Assembly (NCBI GenBank): GCA_945910815.1
Contig: CAMDZD010000023.1
Span: 1-32,612, forward strand
DNA: 32,612 nt
Reading direction: 5' to 3'
Source: an uncultured Clostridia bacterium
Lineage (GTDB): Bacteria; Bacillota; Clostridia; Oscillospirales; Ruminococcaceae
Shown here: positions 8,901-17,641 of the stretch, piece by piece
How the letters are laid out: every line of letters starts with the position of its first letter
Numbering within the stretch: position 1 is the stretch's first letter
Notes under the pieces: generated by a model
What the model was told of the DNA's origin: nothing
Seen by the model: only the letters and a program-made list of their open reading frames with translations
The model's database searches: none
Translations under genes and position numbers: made by a program

Positions 8901-11148
8901 CAGCTCTTTGACGACTGTCTGAGAACAACAGTACCTTTCTTCCTTCATTCGGAAATTTAGCAGGCTCTTTATCTTTTCCTGATACCGCAGGCTGTACCTG
9001 AAATTGAGATTTAATAAGACTAAAGAAAGATTGATTTCCTCTTGTACTAAAAGAGGTTAATTGTGCTGATGAAAGAATATGCCAACAATGAGGACAAGTA
9101 TGAAATGTAATGATTTGTGGTCGACCTTCTGTTGAATATTTACAATAATACAGCTTTCGAATATTTTTGTTGCCTTCACTGGAATCGTCTTTAAAATTCA
9201 CAAATCCACTCTTAATATCCAGATAACATGGCTTTATTACATTTTTTCCTTGCTTTTTAGGCAATTGAAAATCGTTTTCAGGAATAAACAAATGAATCTC
9301 CTTCATTCTGCGGTCCAGCAGCTGTCCTGAATATCGCCATAGATATACATTGCTATGTAAACCTGCTTCTTCTTCAAGAATATATCCTTTAAAGAATAAC
9401 GCTCCGCATCTGCGGTCATTAAACAATTCATATACAACACTTCCACAATGAGGACAAATCAAATTACTGTCCGATAAGAAAATTTCGCCGAGTGACAATG
9501 TATCATCTGAATGAGAATGAGGACATTCTGGATTTGTACAAGCAAATACTCCATTTATTCCTTTAAAAAGCATATGCATTCTTGCCGGAAACAGTACAGA
9601 ACCTTTTGAATTTCTGGCTAATGGAGCAATTGCCAACAATACACTTACTGCACTTAAAGCATCTTCATTTGAGTTATCTGGAAATATTTCATTTGCCAAT
9701 TCACCAAGAGAAACTGCATTTCCTCTGCAAAGCTTAATTAACATATGGAATGGCTTATAATGTACAAGATTATCATACATCCATTCATATATTTGCTCTA
9801 AGGTATCGAGTTTTTTATTATATCCCTCAATATTCATCCAGAACTTTTGCAAAGCAGAAAATTTTATTTCTTCTTTATCTTCAAAATCACCCGGATTTGA
9901 GGATAACAAATGTTTCATAGGAATATCATACTTTAACAGACCTTCTATTGATTCTCTTTCACCAGTAAGATAACAAAATTCTGTTTTTGTATCTGATGCG
10001 GTTAAATCATTAGCAAAACTCATAACAGCATCATAATCAGCCTTATCTTTATTTGGCATACTTGCTGTTGTAAGAATAAACTGAACTCTGTCACGGCTTA
10101 TTCCAAGCTTATGAAATAATCTTCTTATCAGCAAAGCAACTTCTCCGCCTGCTGAACCTCTGTACATATGAGCTTCATCAATAACAAACAGCATCTTATT
10201 ATACGGATTTGAATCAAGCCATGCTTTAGTATCATCCCATATTTTCTTTTCACGAGGTCTGAGTAACATATATTCAAGCATAGAATAGTTGGTAATAAGA
10301 ATATCAGGACAGAATTGCTGCATTTCAAATCTTGTTATCAGCTCTGCATCTTCATCATCAGGAATATGGCGACTGTTATGAAGTCTGTTTAAAAATTCAT
10401 TCATATTTGCTTTTGCAGGAATTTTTCCATCATGAAGCAGTTTTTCAAAAAACTCCTTTTCAGAATCTGTCTGCGGAAAAGAAATTCTTGATAACGTTTT
10501 CTCTAATGCTCTATCCTGATTTGTAATTGGTTCTTTCCCAGGATAAGGGGTACGTCCGGTATACATACCAAACTGAGGTCTTCTGACTTCATTTCCGCAT
10601 GTATCTCTAAAAATAGAAATAAATTTATTATCCGGGTCACCAATCATTCTGCGAAGTCTGCCAACCTGGTCAGATACAAGAGCATTCATAGGATACATAA
10701 TAATAGTTCTGACACCACGCATTGCCCATGATTCCTTATAATTTCTTGCTTCATCAGCCATTTTGGCAAGAAGAGGCCACATAAAGCATTCTGTTTTACC
10801 TGAACCAGTACCTGTTGATACAAATAAATCTTTTCCTGAAACAGCAGACTCCAAAGCACTAATCTGATGTGCAAAAGGAGATATAAAAACACCTATGCCT
10901 GCATTCGCCAATTCAATAAAGTATTTTTTTAACCAATCTTCAATTCTGGCATTCTGTAAACCATCTGGTATAGTAAGATATGCCGGTGAAGATTCTATGA
11001 ATGGCTTTTGGTATAAAAGACCTTCATCATCTATATGCTTATTCAATGCTGAAAGTAATATCGGAGTTTTTCCAAAATACTGAGATTTTATGTAATTTTC
11101 CAGTTCAGTTCTAAGATGCTTATGAACAGAATTTGCACCATCAGGCAT
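5902..11148 (-). CDS. Giant DEAH-box helicase with zinc ribbons and DUF1998-like C-terminus (1748 aa)
   Basis: This is a superfamily 2 helicase. Visible motifs are Walker A STGTGSGKTE (about residue 115), DEAH in LFVIDEAHMYRG (about 325), LTTASM (motif III), LLFSDSRQRA (start of the second RecA domain), EVGIDIGSL (motif V) and QRAGRAGRRG (motif VI). Cys pairs suggest zinc ribbons at CTNPEC/CPHCG, CEQC/CPSCG, CSKC/CPFCG and CKDCG. The end carries SGAGYA and CTCGSACSKCLKHYRNQ, as in DUF1998 proteins. This architecture is shared by MrfA repair helicases, DISARM DrmA/DrmB and especially the large DruE of Druantia, whose length it approaches. The GAGAGG site supports ATG at 11148 rather than the GTG nine bases earlier. 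It is last in a four-gene operon, five bases after the 338-aa gene. Probable role: ATP-driven translocation on DNA in defence. Confidence 0.85.
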   Translation of the reverse strand: MPDGANSVHKHLRTELENYIKSQYFGKTPILLSALNKHIDDEGLLYQKPFIESSPAYLTIPDGLQNARIEDWLKKYFIELANAGIGVFISPFAHQISALESAVSGKDLFVSTGTGSGKTECFMWPLLAKMADEARNYKESWAMRGVRTIIMYPMNALVSDQVGRLRRMIGDPDNKFISIFRDTCGNEVRRPQFGMYTGRTPYPGKEPITNQDRALEKTLSRISFPQTDSEKEFFEKLLHDGKIPAKANMNEFLNRLHNSRHIPDDEDAELITRFEMQQFCPDILITNYSMLEYMLLRPREKKIWDDTKAWLDSNPYNKMLFVIDEAHMYRGSAGGEVALLIRRLFHKLGISRDRVQFILTTASMPNKDKADYDAVMSFANDLTASDTKTEFCYLTGERESIEGLLKYDIPMKHLLSSNPGDFEDKEEIKFSALQKFWMNIEGYNKKLDTLEQIYEWMYDNLVHYKPFHMLIKLCRGNAVSLGELANEIFPDNSNEDALSAVSVLLAIAPLARNSKGSVLFPARMHMLFKGINGVFACTNPECPHSHSDDTLSLGEIFLSDSNLICPHCGSVVYELFNDRRCGALFFKGYILEEEAGLHSNVYLWRYSGQLLDRRMKEIHLFIPENDFQLPKKQGKNVIKPCYLDIKSGFVNFKDDSSEGNKNIRKLYYCKYSTEGRPQIITFHTCPHCWHILSSAQLTSFSTRGNQSFFSLIKSQFQVQPAVSGKDKEPAKFPNEGRKVLLFSDSRQRAAKLAKDMSDASDIEVARQLFALAIYEMEKQTIEQSMNSLYDFFCLAAAKVHIQIFNKSERSKFSEDCSTALNNYQRCSRRGREYTPRFTIANAPRQMQKYLLRLFAGGYNTLYDSATSWIEPTEQALFDAVDSLEENNIPVSDEEFIEVFNAWIMYICDIGTAIGHTIDDKIRLEVRPNYGGYGLDKEWKFSGVIKEIMEWKDGSEQELIWKRVLKETFLDSAQTDNGKLYVDLSRIKPRFDNNHSWFKCEQCSEITPYMLKNRCPSCGCGRIHKMTESEYDALDFWRKPIEDALKGEPIHVIDTEEHTAQLSHKDQRDELWSKTEQYELRFQDMIQEGETPVDILSSTTTMEVGIDIGSLVAVGLRNIPPMRENYQQRAGRAGRRGSSLSTIVTFCEDGPHDTLYFNNPVPMFRGDPRRPWIDIHSEKLLQRHLAMVILQEYLHINGMSLDTVSAATFLKNHVEQFHTYILDYKLNSSKALLPIGVNFDLKSFANDLYSILKALSVKCDTHPELFGVNDEAKEGEEKCLLDSLYEEGIIPTYSFPKNVVSTYISDYNGKIQYEVDRGLDVAIGEYAPGRAIVVDKQTYQIGGLYYPGSERKHGQSQTPARAYTEDPNYIKQILSCSKCGWFGLKEENTKKCPFCGNKELLLNRDMLRPWGFAPRNAESIPDAQLSEEYTAVQQPLYSTLPEAEEMKVIPGYKNIRIASRTNQRIIMMNKGIDDRGFMVCKDCGAAMPGNDIKVLKDIQRPYKSKYAKTRCRHSSSININLGYDFVTDMLVLEFAIDDNIIDSYNKDNLWLNRAAQSLAETLRLAASKQLDVEFTELVTGYRLRRGSESSFVDIYLYDSLSSGAGYAVSVAENIEELFKEMKTMLASCTCGSACSKCLKHYRNQYVHGLLDRFSANELLDWGIQGIKVPPIKMEKQYDMIMSLSDILKESGFIVSFSDNIYVEHNNKKKSIEVYPAMWKEPHNERTIFISDAYIKYAKPYAVQKIFDSI

Positions 11149-11153
11149 ATTTA

Positions 11154-12170
11154 TCACCTCTCATTAAATATATATCCTTTTTCTGATAATACTTTTTTGA
11201 AAGCATTAAATACTTTCAATGAACATTTACGATAGAAATCACTTGGCAATACATTACACTTCTCCGGCCAGCTGTAAAGTTTAATCCAATACAACTCCTG
11301 CGGTGGCAACAGGTAATTCATATGTAAATGTACAAGTTGGCCGTCAACAGAATAATCAATTGCAGGCAATGAATTATAAAAATGCAGACAGGCACAAGCA
11401 ATTGTTCTGTATTGATGTTTAGAGATTTGCCAAGATGATTGCCAGGCTGAAAGAGGACTAACTTCAAAAAGATTGTCATTATACCGGTACAAGTAATATA
11501 ACTGATAACCTTTCATTCCTGTTCTCAATAAGGATACTTGTTCAGTTCTGTATGGTTTGTTTGTCCAGTATCCTTTTGTAAAAGGCTGCTTCATTTTTAA
11601 AAATTCAGTATCAGAATTAAATTCATCACTTACAGACCAATGAGCTTTAGTAATTAAATCGTTCCAATAATCTGAAAGATTTTGTGTATTCAACTGAAAC
11701 ATTTCCTGAACATCGATAGAATTATTATCTTCTTCTCCTACACTATAAAAACCGATTCCTGACATACATTTAATATTATCGACACCAATACCACGCTTAA
11801 AACAAACATCATCAACAAATGAACAACATTTTTTTGAAGGAGAAACCCTGTTAGGTCTATGATATATCATACCGCTTTTAATAAAAATTTCTGTTATTTC
11901 TTTTTCTAATGCTTCTTTTTCATATGGGAAATACCCCGATATTTCAGAATACAATTCCAAATAGCTATCATAAATTGAGCGAATACGATATTCTAAATGA
12001 GTTATTGATATTGAACCTTCGCTTGTTTCATCCCAAAGTGATGTGTATGCCATCAATCCGCATACAGAGTAAATTATTCTTACTTTCCATTCATCTGTTG
12101 ATTCATTATCCCCCTGAAAAATGCTGTACTTATTCGCAATCTTCAATAACAAATTTTTGTATTTATTCAT
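11154..12170 (-). CDS. Hypothetical protein of the helicase operon (338 aa)
   Basis: No family is recognised. It is a soluble protein without signal or membrane segments, beginning MNKYKNLLLKIANKYSIFQG. It is rich in aromatic residues, with repeated Trp and Tyr in the C-terminal half (for example AWQSSWQISKHQYRT and PPQELYWIKLYSWP). AGGAG lies seven bases before the start. The start codon overlaps the previous stop (ATGA), and the helicase starts five bases after its own stop, so it is locked into the operon. The position suggests an adaptor between the coiled-coil protein and the helicase, but that is inference from context only. Confidence 0.75.
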   Translation of the reverse strand: MNKYKNLLLKIANKYSIFQGDNESTDEWKVRIIYSVCGLMAYTSLWDETSEGSISITHLEYRIRSIYDSYLELYSEISGYFPYEKEALEKEITEIFIKSGMIYHRPNRVSPSKKCCSFVDDVCFKRGIGVDNIKCMSGIGFYSVGEEDNNSIDVQEMFQLNTQNLSDYWNDLITKAHWSVSDEFNSDTEFLKMKQPFTKGYWTNKPYRTEQVSLLRTGMKGYQLYYLYRYNDNLFEVSPLSAWQSSWQISKHQYRTIACACLHFYNSLPAIDYSVDGQLVHLHMNYLLPPQELYWIKLYSWPEKCNVLPSDFYRKCSLKVFNAFKKVLSEKGYIFNER

Positions 12171-14899
12171 TCAATATCTCCTAATATACATTTAAGTTCA
12201 TTTTTTAATCTTTTAGATATAGGGGGATTGTTGTCTTTTATTACATTTTTTATAAAATCATAATCAAGGATGGCATAAGCATATTGTAAAACTCCGAAAA
12301 CAAAGTCATCATCGCTTTTTAAATCCGGATTTATAGAATGCATAATTGCCAGTATCTGATTAATTTTTGTTTTAATAAGATTATTCGCAGATAAAGCAGA
12401 CACTCTTTTATTTTTTTCAGGCAAAGGGATTTTACCTTGTTTAAAATCGCTGGAAAAATATCCTCCGCAAAACTTATTTGTAGATTTGCTGTCTACAAAA
12501 AATTCAGTAAACAATGGCAACACATAATTATACAGACTCTTAGGCTCTACCTGAATATCTTCTGAATATGGATGAGTAAGGAAACAATACGGATTTGGTT
12601 CGCTATAAGTTAATAACTCTGGCAAATATTCTATCCATCTGCTTGAAATAATATTCTTAATCATAACAACAGGTTTACTATAATATTCTGAATTATCAAG
12701 GAAAGACTTTGTAAAAGTTCCACCACAATTTAGTACTGAAAGATTGGCACCGAACAAAGATATTGTGAAAGCCTCGGCGATAACATCTGTATTTGGTCCT
12801 ATCAAAAACAGAGGTTCCCTTGCAATAAATGATGCACATAAATATGTTGCAAGACTTCTTGAATATTCTGAACAAACACCGGCTTCACCGAGTTCAAAAT
12901 CTAAAGTATCTACAATTTCTCTCCAATTATGATGTTCATCGGCTTCACTTTTGTCAAATGGCATCTCTATTACTTCAAGTGATACAGTTGACGTTATTTC
13001 TGATGATTTAGCAGGCTTAATCATGGATGGTGATACAAAAGCCATATTTGCAATAAAATCAGCTACTTTTAACTTAGCACTATTAATTTTATTTTCAACA
13101 GCCGTTTCAACATCAAGTGCAAGTTTTTCTTTTTCCGCTAATAATGATGAAAACGAGTCTGTTTCTTCCTTAAGCTTTGTATGTGTGCTTTGAATAGTTT
13201 TCAGCTCCTCATATGCTTCATTTTTTTCTTTAATAATCTCATTAAGCTTTGCTTCAGCATCAGAAATCAATTCATTGTTTTCTGATTTCCAATCCTCAGT
13301 AATCAGCATTTTGGCACGATTCATCAATGATTCATTACTTTTTAAAGCCGATTCTATAATTTTATCTTCCAGACATTCTTCATTAATATAATCAGAGATT
13401 TGTGAAATAAACTGTTCTAATAATTCTTCAGCTATTGCAGTATTACAATTACATTCTGAAGCTATTGTATTAATTATATTTTCGGAAGAAACAGAAGCTA
13501 TCAATTCCTTAAAACATCTGTATTCTGATTTTGCAATGCCTCTTGTTTTATAATTATTCCAAGAAATATTATCAAGAACTATATTTTTTACAATATCAAT
13601 AGAATTTTTTACACGATATAATTTAGATGGCTTTCCTGCATATACTTTTCGATAAAATAATGTAGTATCGTCTTTAAGTATATCATTCTTGACAAACACG
13701 TATACAGGTAATTGAATTACAGACTCTGATAATGTAAATAAGTCTTTTTGATTTACCATATCATTAGCTCGACATAGAATACCTTCATAGATTCCTTTAG
13801 TTTTGTAAAAAGAAAATAATATTTTTTTACTATGTATTTCAATTTTTAATCCTTCTTTCAAAGAAGAAATTACTGACCCAATCGAATCACAATCATTCAT
13901 CAAGATTATTTCAATTGGTACAATATTAGGATTATAACTTGAATTAATATGAACTTTATCAGGATTGCTCCAACTTTTAGTTGTAGTCCAATCCCATACA
14001 GCATAACCACCAAAGGCAGTCGGTATTTCTTTAGAATATAGTATATTTATATTATCTGACGAACTATATTTTTGATGTAAAGATAGTAATCCATTACAGT
14101 CAATATCAGCAAATCTTTTAAGATAAGGTTTACCACTGTAACTCGGCATCACTTTACAAAGTGATACTGTTTCTTCTAAATATTGCTTTGGAAGTGTTTC
14201 TGGTGCTTTATCTTCATACTGAAGCAATTGTTGTTCTGAACTTATTACATCTGAATTCAGTTCTTTTTTAGTTTCAGCATTTTGTATTTGTTCAGACATT
14301 TCTTCAATCTGCCTCTTGAGTTCAGATATAATTTCTTCATATTCAGATGTTTCCTGTTCCTTTTCAGACAAAAATTTTCTGTAAGAATTGTTTACTGTTT
14401 TCAATTCGTTCTCTAAATCTCCGATTTTTTGTTCTAATTTGGTAATTTTATCAGATGCAGCGTTAATGTCTGAACGTTCATTTTTAATTCTGTTTATTTC
14501 TTTTTCTATGTAATTTATTTTTTCATCCGGAATTTCTTTATCACATAATTTGAAATAAAGATGAATATTATCATCAAAGAATGAATCAACCAATGCAAGC
14601 GAAATAGCTTCTGCGTATGTCTTTCCATTGTGTTCAAGTTCATCTACATATTCTTCTATTTCTTTTAAAATGTGAAAAATCCATCCATTCACATCATCAT
14701 GTATAATTCCAGCTTTATTAACATTTTTTATTACTATATCTAATATTTGAGTATCTGTAAGCTTGTTTGCACGGAATCCAGGTTTTATTTTATTAAAAGC
14801 ATTAGGAAATTTTACAAACAAATCTTTAAAATGTGAGCTTCCCATAAGATTGCATATAGTTTCCTTCTCTTCAAAAGTGATTTTTGAAATATAATCCAT
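12167..14899 (-). CDS. Coiled-coil protein with degenerate AAA-like ATPase domain (910 aa)
   Basis: A helical N-terminal part (about 1-130) is followed by a long coiled coil (about 130-225, rich in Glu, Lys and Leu heptads), a beta-rich central domain (about 240-420), and a second coiled coil (about 520-620). A C-terminal domain contains EPLFLIGPNTDVIAEAF near residue 700 and KPVVMIKNIISSRWIEYLPE about 60 residues later. The layout resembles AAA ATPases of the McrB/MoxR type, but the Walker A lysine and Ser/Thr are absent and the Walker B acid is not obvious, so it may not hydrolyse ATP. GGAGG seven bases before the ATG at 14899 decides the start; an upstream GTG in frame has no site. It overlaps the 338-aa gene by four bases. 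Role unknown; a structural or sensor subunit is possible. Confidence 0.75.
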   Translation of the reverse strand: MDYISKITFEEKETICNLMGSSHFKDLFVKFPNAFNKIKPGFRANKLTDTQILDIVIKNVNKAGIIHDDVNGWIFHILKEIEEYVDELEHNGKTYAEAISLALVDSFFDDNIHLYFKLCDKEIPDEKINYIEKEINRIKNERSDINAASDKITKLEQKIGDLENELKTVNNSYRKFLSEKEQETSEYEEIISELKRQIEEMSEQIQNAETKKELNSDVISSEQQLLQYEDKAPETLPKQYLEETVSLCKVMPSYSGKPYLKRFADIDCNGLLSLHQKYSSSDNINILYSKEIPTAFGGYAVWDWTTTKSWSNPDKVHINSSYNPNIVPIEIILMNDCDSIGSVISSLKEGLKIEIHSKKILFSFYKTKGIYEGILCRANDMVNQKDLFTLSESVIQLPVYVFVKNDILKDDTTLFYRKVYAGKPSKLYRVKNSIDIVKNIVLDNISWNNYKTRGIAKSEYRCFKELIASVSSENIINTIASECNCNTAIAEELLEQFISQISDYINEECLEDKIIESALKSNESLMNRAKMLITEDWKSENNELISDAEAKLNEIIKEKNEAYEELKTIQSTHTKLKEETDSFSSLLAEKEKLALDVETAVENKINSAKLKVADFIANMAFVSPSMIKPAKSSEITSTVSLEVIEMPFDKSEADEHHNWREIVDTLDFELGEAGVCSEYSRSLATYLCASFIAREPLFLIGPNTDVIAEAFTISLFGANLSVLNCGGTFTKSFLDNSEYYSKPVVMIKNIISSRWIEYLPELLTYSEPNPYCFLTHPYSEDIQVEPKSLYNYVLPLFTEFFVDSKSTNKFCGGYFSSDFKQGKIPLPEKNKRVSALSANNLIKTKINQILAIMHSINPDLKSDDDFVFGVLQYAYAILDYDFIKNVIKDNNPPISKRLKNELKCILGDIE

Positions 14900-14913
14900 A
14901 ATCATTCCTCCGT

Positions 14914-16470
14914 TCACTTGATATTTCTTCTTAAATAAGCTGTTTCTAATATTCTGAAAGCACTGCCACTTATTTTGTCAGCTTTTATACAGTTCAATAT
15001 CCACTTATAGAGTTTAGAATTTGAATGGTAATGTAAAGCAATATTTTTCAGAGAATGAGGAGGCTTAATTTTAATTCCTTTTGAATTAATAACCTTACTG
15101 ACAAAAACTTCATCTATATCATTTCTTCTTTTAGGCAGCTTATTGATAATAAGTTTCCAAACACAATCCAATCCAGCATACAAGTACACACTTTTTCCTA
15201 CCGTCATACTATCAATTTCAATAATTCTGTCTGCTTCAATTTTTCTTTTTTCAATAATACAATCATTTTGTTTTATTATAATTTCGCCATCATAATCACT
15301 TTTGATGCGTAAAACACCATTTGCTGGAACATTAGATGTCTCTCCGGATATAACTGCTTTTCCAGTAATATCGGTTACTGAAATTTCAGGTTCAAAGTTT
15401 GTTGTAGTTATTGGTTCTTTCCAAAAGTATATGTACTTTAAAGCATTAATTCGACCAGTTGAAATGAGCTGCTGTCTCTTTTGACAGTTTACCATATACA
15501 GTTTTGAATTTGAATAAGATACTAAAGGTATTGTACTTGTTGACGGAAATGTTTTTAAAGTTGAAGTATTACCTTTAATGTGTAACCAAACATTATCTTG
15601 ATTATGTTTAATTACATAACTATCTTCAACATAAGGAGGCCATATAGGCTGAATAGAAATTGCTTTTTCAGTTAGTCTATAATGGTGATTAAGGAAAAAT
15701 TTTGCTGCATTTTCATTCATGCTATTGGCTGTTATAGAATAAAGATATAAATTTCCAAAACCTGATATTTGTTTGCTTGAAATCTTTTTTACTGATATAT
15801 CTTTATCGCTCATATCCATAAAATAATTCCATGAACTCAGATAATAATATTCTTTTCCAATTTTAATATCAGAGTCAACAGGCAACTTTCTTCCTGATGG
15901 TGTTTCAAATATCGTTCCTGAAGAATCAATTCCTTTTATTTCTCTTGACCAATAATCATATATTTCATTTTTGCAATTCAGAACATTAATATAATATTTA
16001 GTACAAGGAATATCTCCGATAGGAACATATGAAATGCTATTGTAATTGATTCGCTCTTTTGAATACAAAAAAGGTTTACTATTAAATTCATCTGACTTTA
16101 TCTCTATTTTAATATTTTCATTAAGTAAATTTTCCGGAACACGAATTAATCCAAGTTCAAAATAAAATGAATTTGAAGTTATCCCAACTATACGAATTGG
16201 CAGTTCATGTTCATTCGAATTATATTCATATCTTCCTCCTCCAGATATTCTTTCAGGACAACTTTTGCTTTTTTCATATGAACTATGCCGAAAATGACGA
16301 ACTTGGTACCCTTCATCAGTTAATAGTACATACTGACCACATAATTCACACATAAACAAGCCACTATGCGATGATACTGTTCCACCAGGATGAAGAATGG
16401 CCGCTTCTTTAGCAGAGATTTTTTTCCATCCATCTTTTGACCACATACAAACATGTGTTAATGATGCCAT
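14914..16470 (-). CDS. Protein with CoiA-like zinc-binding N-terminus (518 aa), first gene of the helicase operon
   Basis: The N-terminus shows C41-x2-C44, then YQVRHFRHSS (H59, H62), C71, and NEHE near 88. This order (CxxC, HFxH, Cys, S-EH) matches the zinc-binding start of competence protein CoiA and relatives, which precedes a nuclease domain in that family. No nuclease motif is evident afterwards. The remaining 400 residues look beta-rich, perhaps immunoglobulin-like (EISVTDITGKAVISGE), with a Lys/Arg-rich C-terminus that could touch nucleic acid. AAAGGAGG lies six bases before the ATG. It is the promoter-proximal gene of the four-gene unit. DNA recognition is a reasonable inference, not shown. 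Confidence 0.75.
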   Translation of the reverse strand: MASLTHVCMWSKDGWKKISAKEAAILHPGGTVSSHSGLFMCELCGQYVLLTDEGYQVRHFRHSSYEKSKSCPERISGGGRYEYNSNEHELPIRIVGITSNSFYFELGLIRVPENLLNENIKIEIKSDEFNSKPFLYSKERINYNSISYVPIGDIPCTKYYINVLNCKNEIYDYWSREIKGIDSSGTIFETPSGRKLPVDSDIKIGKEYYYLSSWNYFMDMSDKDISVKKISSKQISGFGNLYLYSITANSMNENAAKFFLNHHYRLTEKAISIQPIWPPYVEDSYVIKHNQDNVWLHIKGNTSTLKTFPSTSTIPLVSYSNSKLYMVNCQKRQQLISTGRINALKYIYFWKEPITTTNFEPEISVTDITGKAVISGETSNVPANGVLRIKSDYDGEIIIKQNDCIIEKRKIEADRIIEIDSMTVGKSVYLYAGLDCVWKLIINKLPKRRNDIDEVFVSKVINSKGIKIKPPHSLKNIALHYHSNSKLYKWILNCIKADKISGSAFRILETAYLRRNIK

Positions 16471-16607
16471 ATAGTACCTCCTTTCTATTCTCTAATAGCA
16501 TTTAGGTTAATTAAATATCTGAATAATTTAAAAATATAATTTGCAAGTTTACTTTTTTCTCATCTTATTTTTATAGCAATTATTATCATTTTAATCTTCT
16601 TAACATA

Positions 16608-16642
16608 TGATATAATAATGTATTATTTATATAATTATATCA
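16608..16642. promoter_or_regulatory. Candidate operator: dyad overlapping the -10 of the helicase operon
   Basis: TGATATAAT (16608-16616) and ATTATATCA (16634-16642) are perfect inverted repeats with a 17-base spacer. The right arm contains the -10 box and the left arm lies just after the predicted transcription start. A regulator bound here would block the promoter. The high AT content makes chance symmetry possible. Confidence 0.4.
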
Positions 16643-16663
16643 CATTTTTGTAGAAAAAGTCAA
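16634..16663 (-). promoter_or_regulatory. Near-consensus promoter of the helicase operon
   Basis: Minus-strand TTGACT (16658-16663) and TATAAT (16634-16639) are separated by 18 bases, giving 11 of 12 consensus positions. The predicted start near 16627 leaves a leader of about 155 bases before the 518-aa gene. No other good promoter is seen inside the four genes. Confidence 0.75.
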
Positions 16664-16887
16664 TTAAAAAGAAAAAAATATATTCTGTAATGATACATGA
16701 TTCTTTTAATTATACCTCACCATCCGACTATCTTTATCATTTTAACTCGTCTTATTCCAAAATCAATTAAATTCACCTCATTACCTCACTATTTTATATA
16801 TAGAGAGAAATCGAAAATTAACCTGCTACTGAGCCCATGTTATAGTCAACAGCGTATCAAACCGACAAAATTTTTGATAAAAAAAGC

Positions 16888-16919
16888 CCAGATACCCCTG
16901 TGTTTAAAAGAATATCTGG
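16888..16919 (-). terminator. Intrinsic terminator upstream of the helicase operon (minus strand)
   Basis: CCAGATA (16888-16894) and TATCTGG (16913-16919) form a stem with an 18-base loop. On the minus strand, GGGC and seven T follow. It would stop transcripts entering the helicase operon from the right. The rest of the gene-free stretch 16471-17182 holds the operon promoter and leader, and otherwise nothing I recognise; the short frames in it have no ribosome binding sites or family signals. Confidence 0.45.
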
Positions 16920-17182
16920 ACTTTCGCAACCTTTAAAATTTCGTGTTTTTGTTTGGTGGAGGCGATGCGTGACCTTTTGTTTCTGCGTATTTTTAAGATT
17001 TCCAAAGTGCGACACCACGCAGAATGGAGGTTTTCGGGATATCAAAATTTACAGAAATATGAAACTGGTTATTTTCGCTTCACCACTTATGCTAAGTATT
17101 TTCAATTTTCAATGAATTCTTCCGGACTATTTAGCCCAAAAGGATTTTTAAACATTTTTGCTCAAGAGATGAAATATTTTTA

Positions 17183-17242
17183 GAGCGTGTTAACATAAAC
17201 TATTGACAAAATAAATAAGAAATAGTTTATGTTAACACGCTC
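17183..17242. mobile_element. 60-bp palindromic mini-element with TTA flanks (MITE-like)
   Basis: Two 22-bp arms (GAGCGTGTTAACAT plus AAACTATT, and its exact complement) surround a 16-base centre. TTA stands on both sides (17180-17182 and 17243-17245), as expected for a short target duplication. The same GAGCGTGTTAACAT occurs at 25203 as the end of an IS5-type transposase remnant, so this is probably a collapsed or non-autonomous derivative of that element. It could also fold in RNA as a stable hairpin. Confidence 0.6.
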
Positions 17243-17267
17243 TTATCACAAGATAAGAAGATTTATT

Positions 17268-17570
17268 ATGCCAAGCACAAAATATATTATTGAGTTAAAT
17301 GAGACAGAACATAGGATTCTCATGGATATTGTTAAAAAGGAAAATTCTCCTGCAAGAACCATTATGAGAGCTAATATACTTCTCGCCTCGGACAGAGGTA
17401 ACAAACATATGACAATTTCAGAAATTGAATTATCTGCACCTTTACTGCACCATCAGACTTCAAAACGGGTTTTAATCTGCTGTCATATTTTAAGGTTATT
17501 CCTCCTGAACACCAGAAAAATTCATCAAGACACACTTTGGATAGTGTTTGAAAATATTGACAATTTTTGA
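17268..17570 (+). pseudogene. IS630-family transposase, N-terminal fragment
   Basis: The first 53 residues (from MPSTKYIIELNETEHRILMD through ANILLASDRGNKHMTISEIE) match the N-terminal helix-turn-helix region usual in IS630 transposases. After that point the frame becomes unrelated sequence and ends, so the DDE catalytic domain is missing. The gene is a relic. It begins 26 bases after the palindromic mini-element and stands beside the WYL module. Confidence 0.65.
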
Positions 17571-17641
17571 TTTTTATGTTAAAATAAATTTGCTAAAATG
17601 TGTTGATATAAATTTCCTTATTCCTATGGATTAGTATATAG

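Noticed and set aside
5902..16470. Calling the operon Druantia or DISARM outright
   Set aside because: Only the helicase resembles those systems; DruA, DruH, a methylase and a phospholipase-type DrmC are not seen, so a named type cannot be supported from sequence alone.
16471..16627. Riboswitch in the long leader of the helicase operon
   Set aside because: The leader is AT-rich with no recognisable conserved riboswitch core or strong stem.
16697..17183. Several 60-80 codon frames on both strands between the helicase operon and the mini-element
   Set aside because: None has a ribosome binding site or recognisable residues, and they overlap one another.
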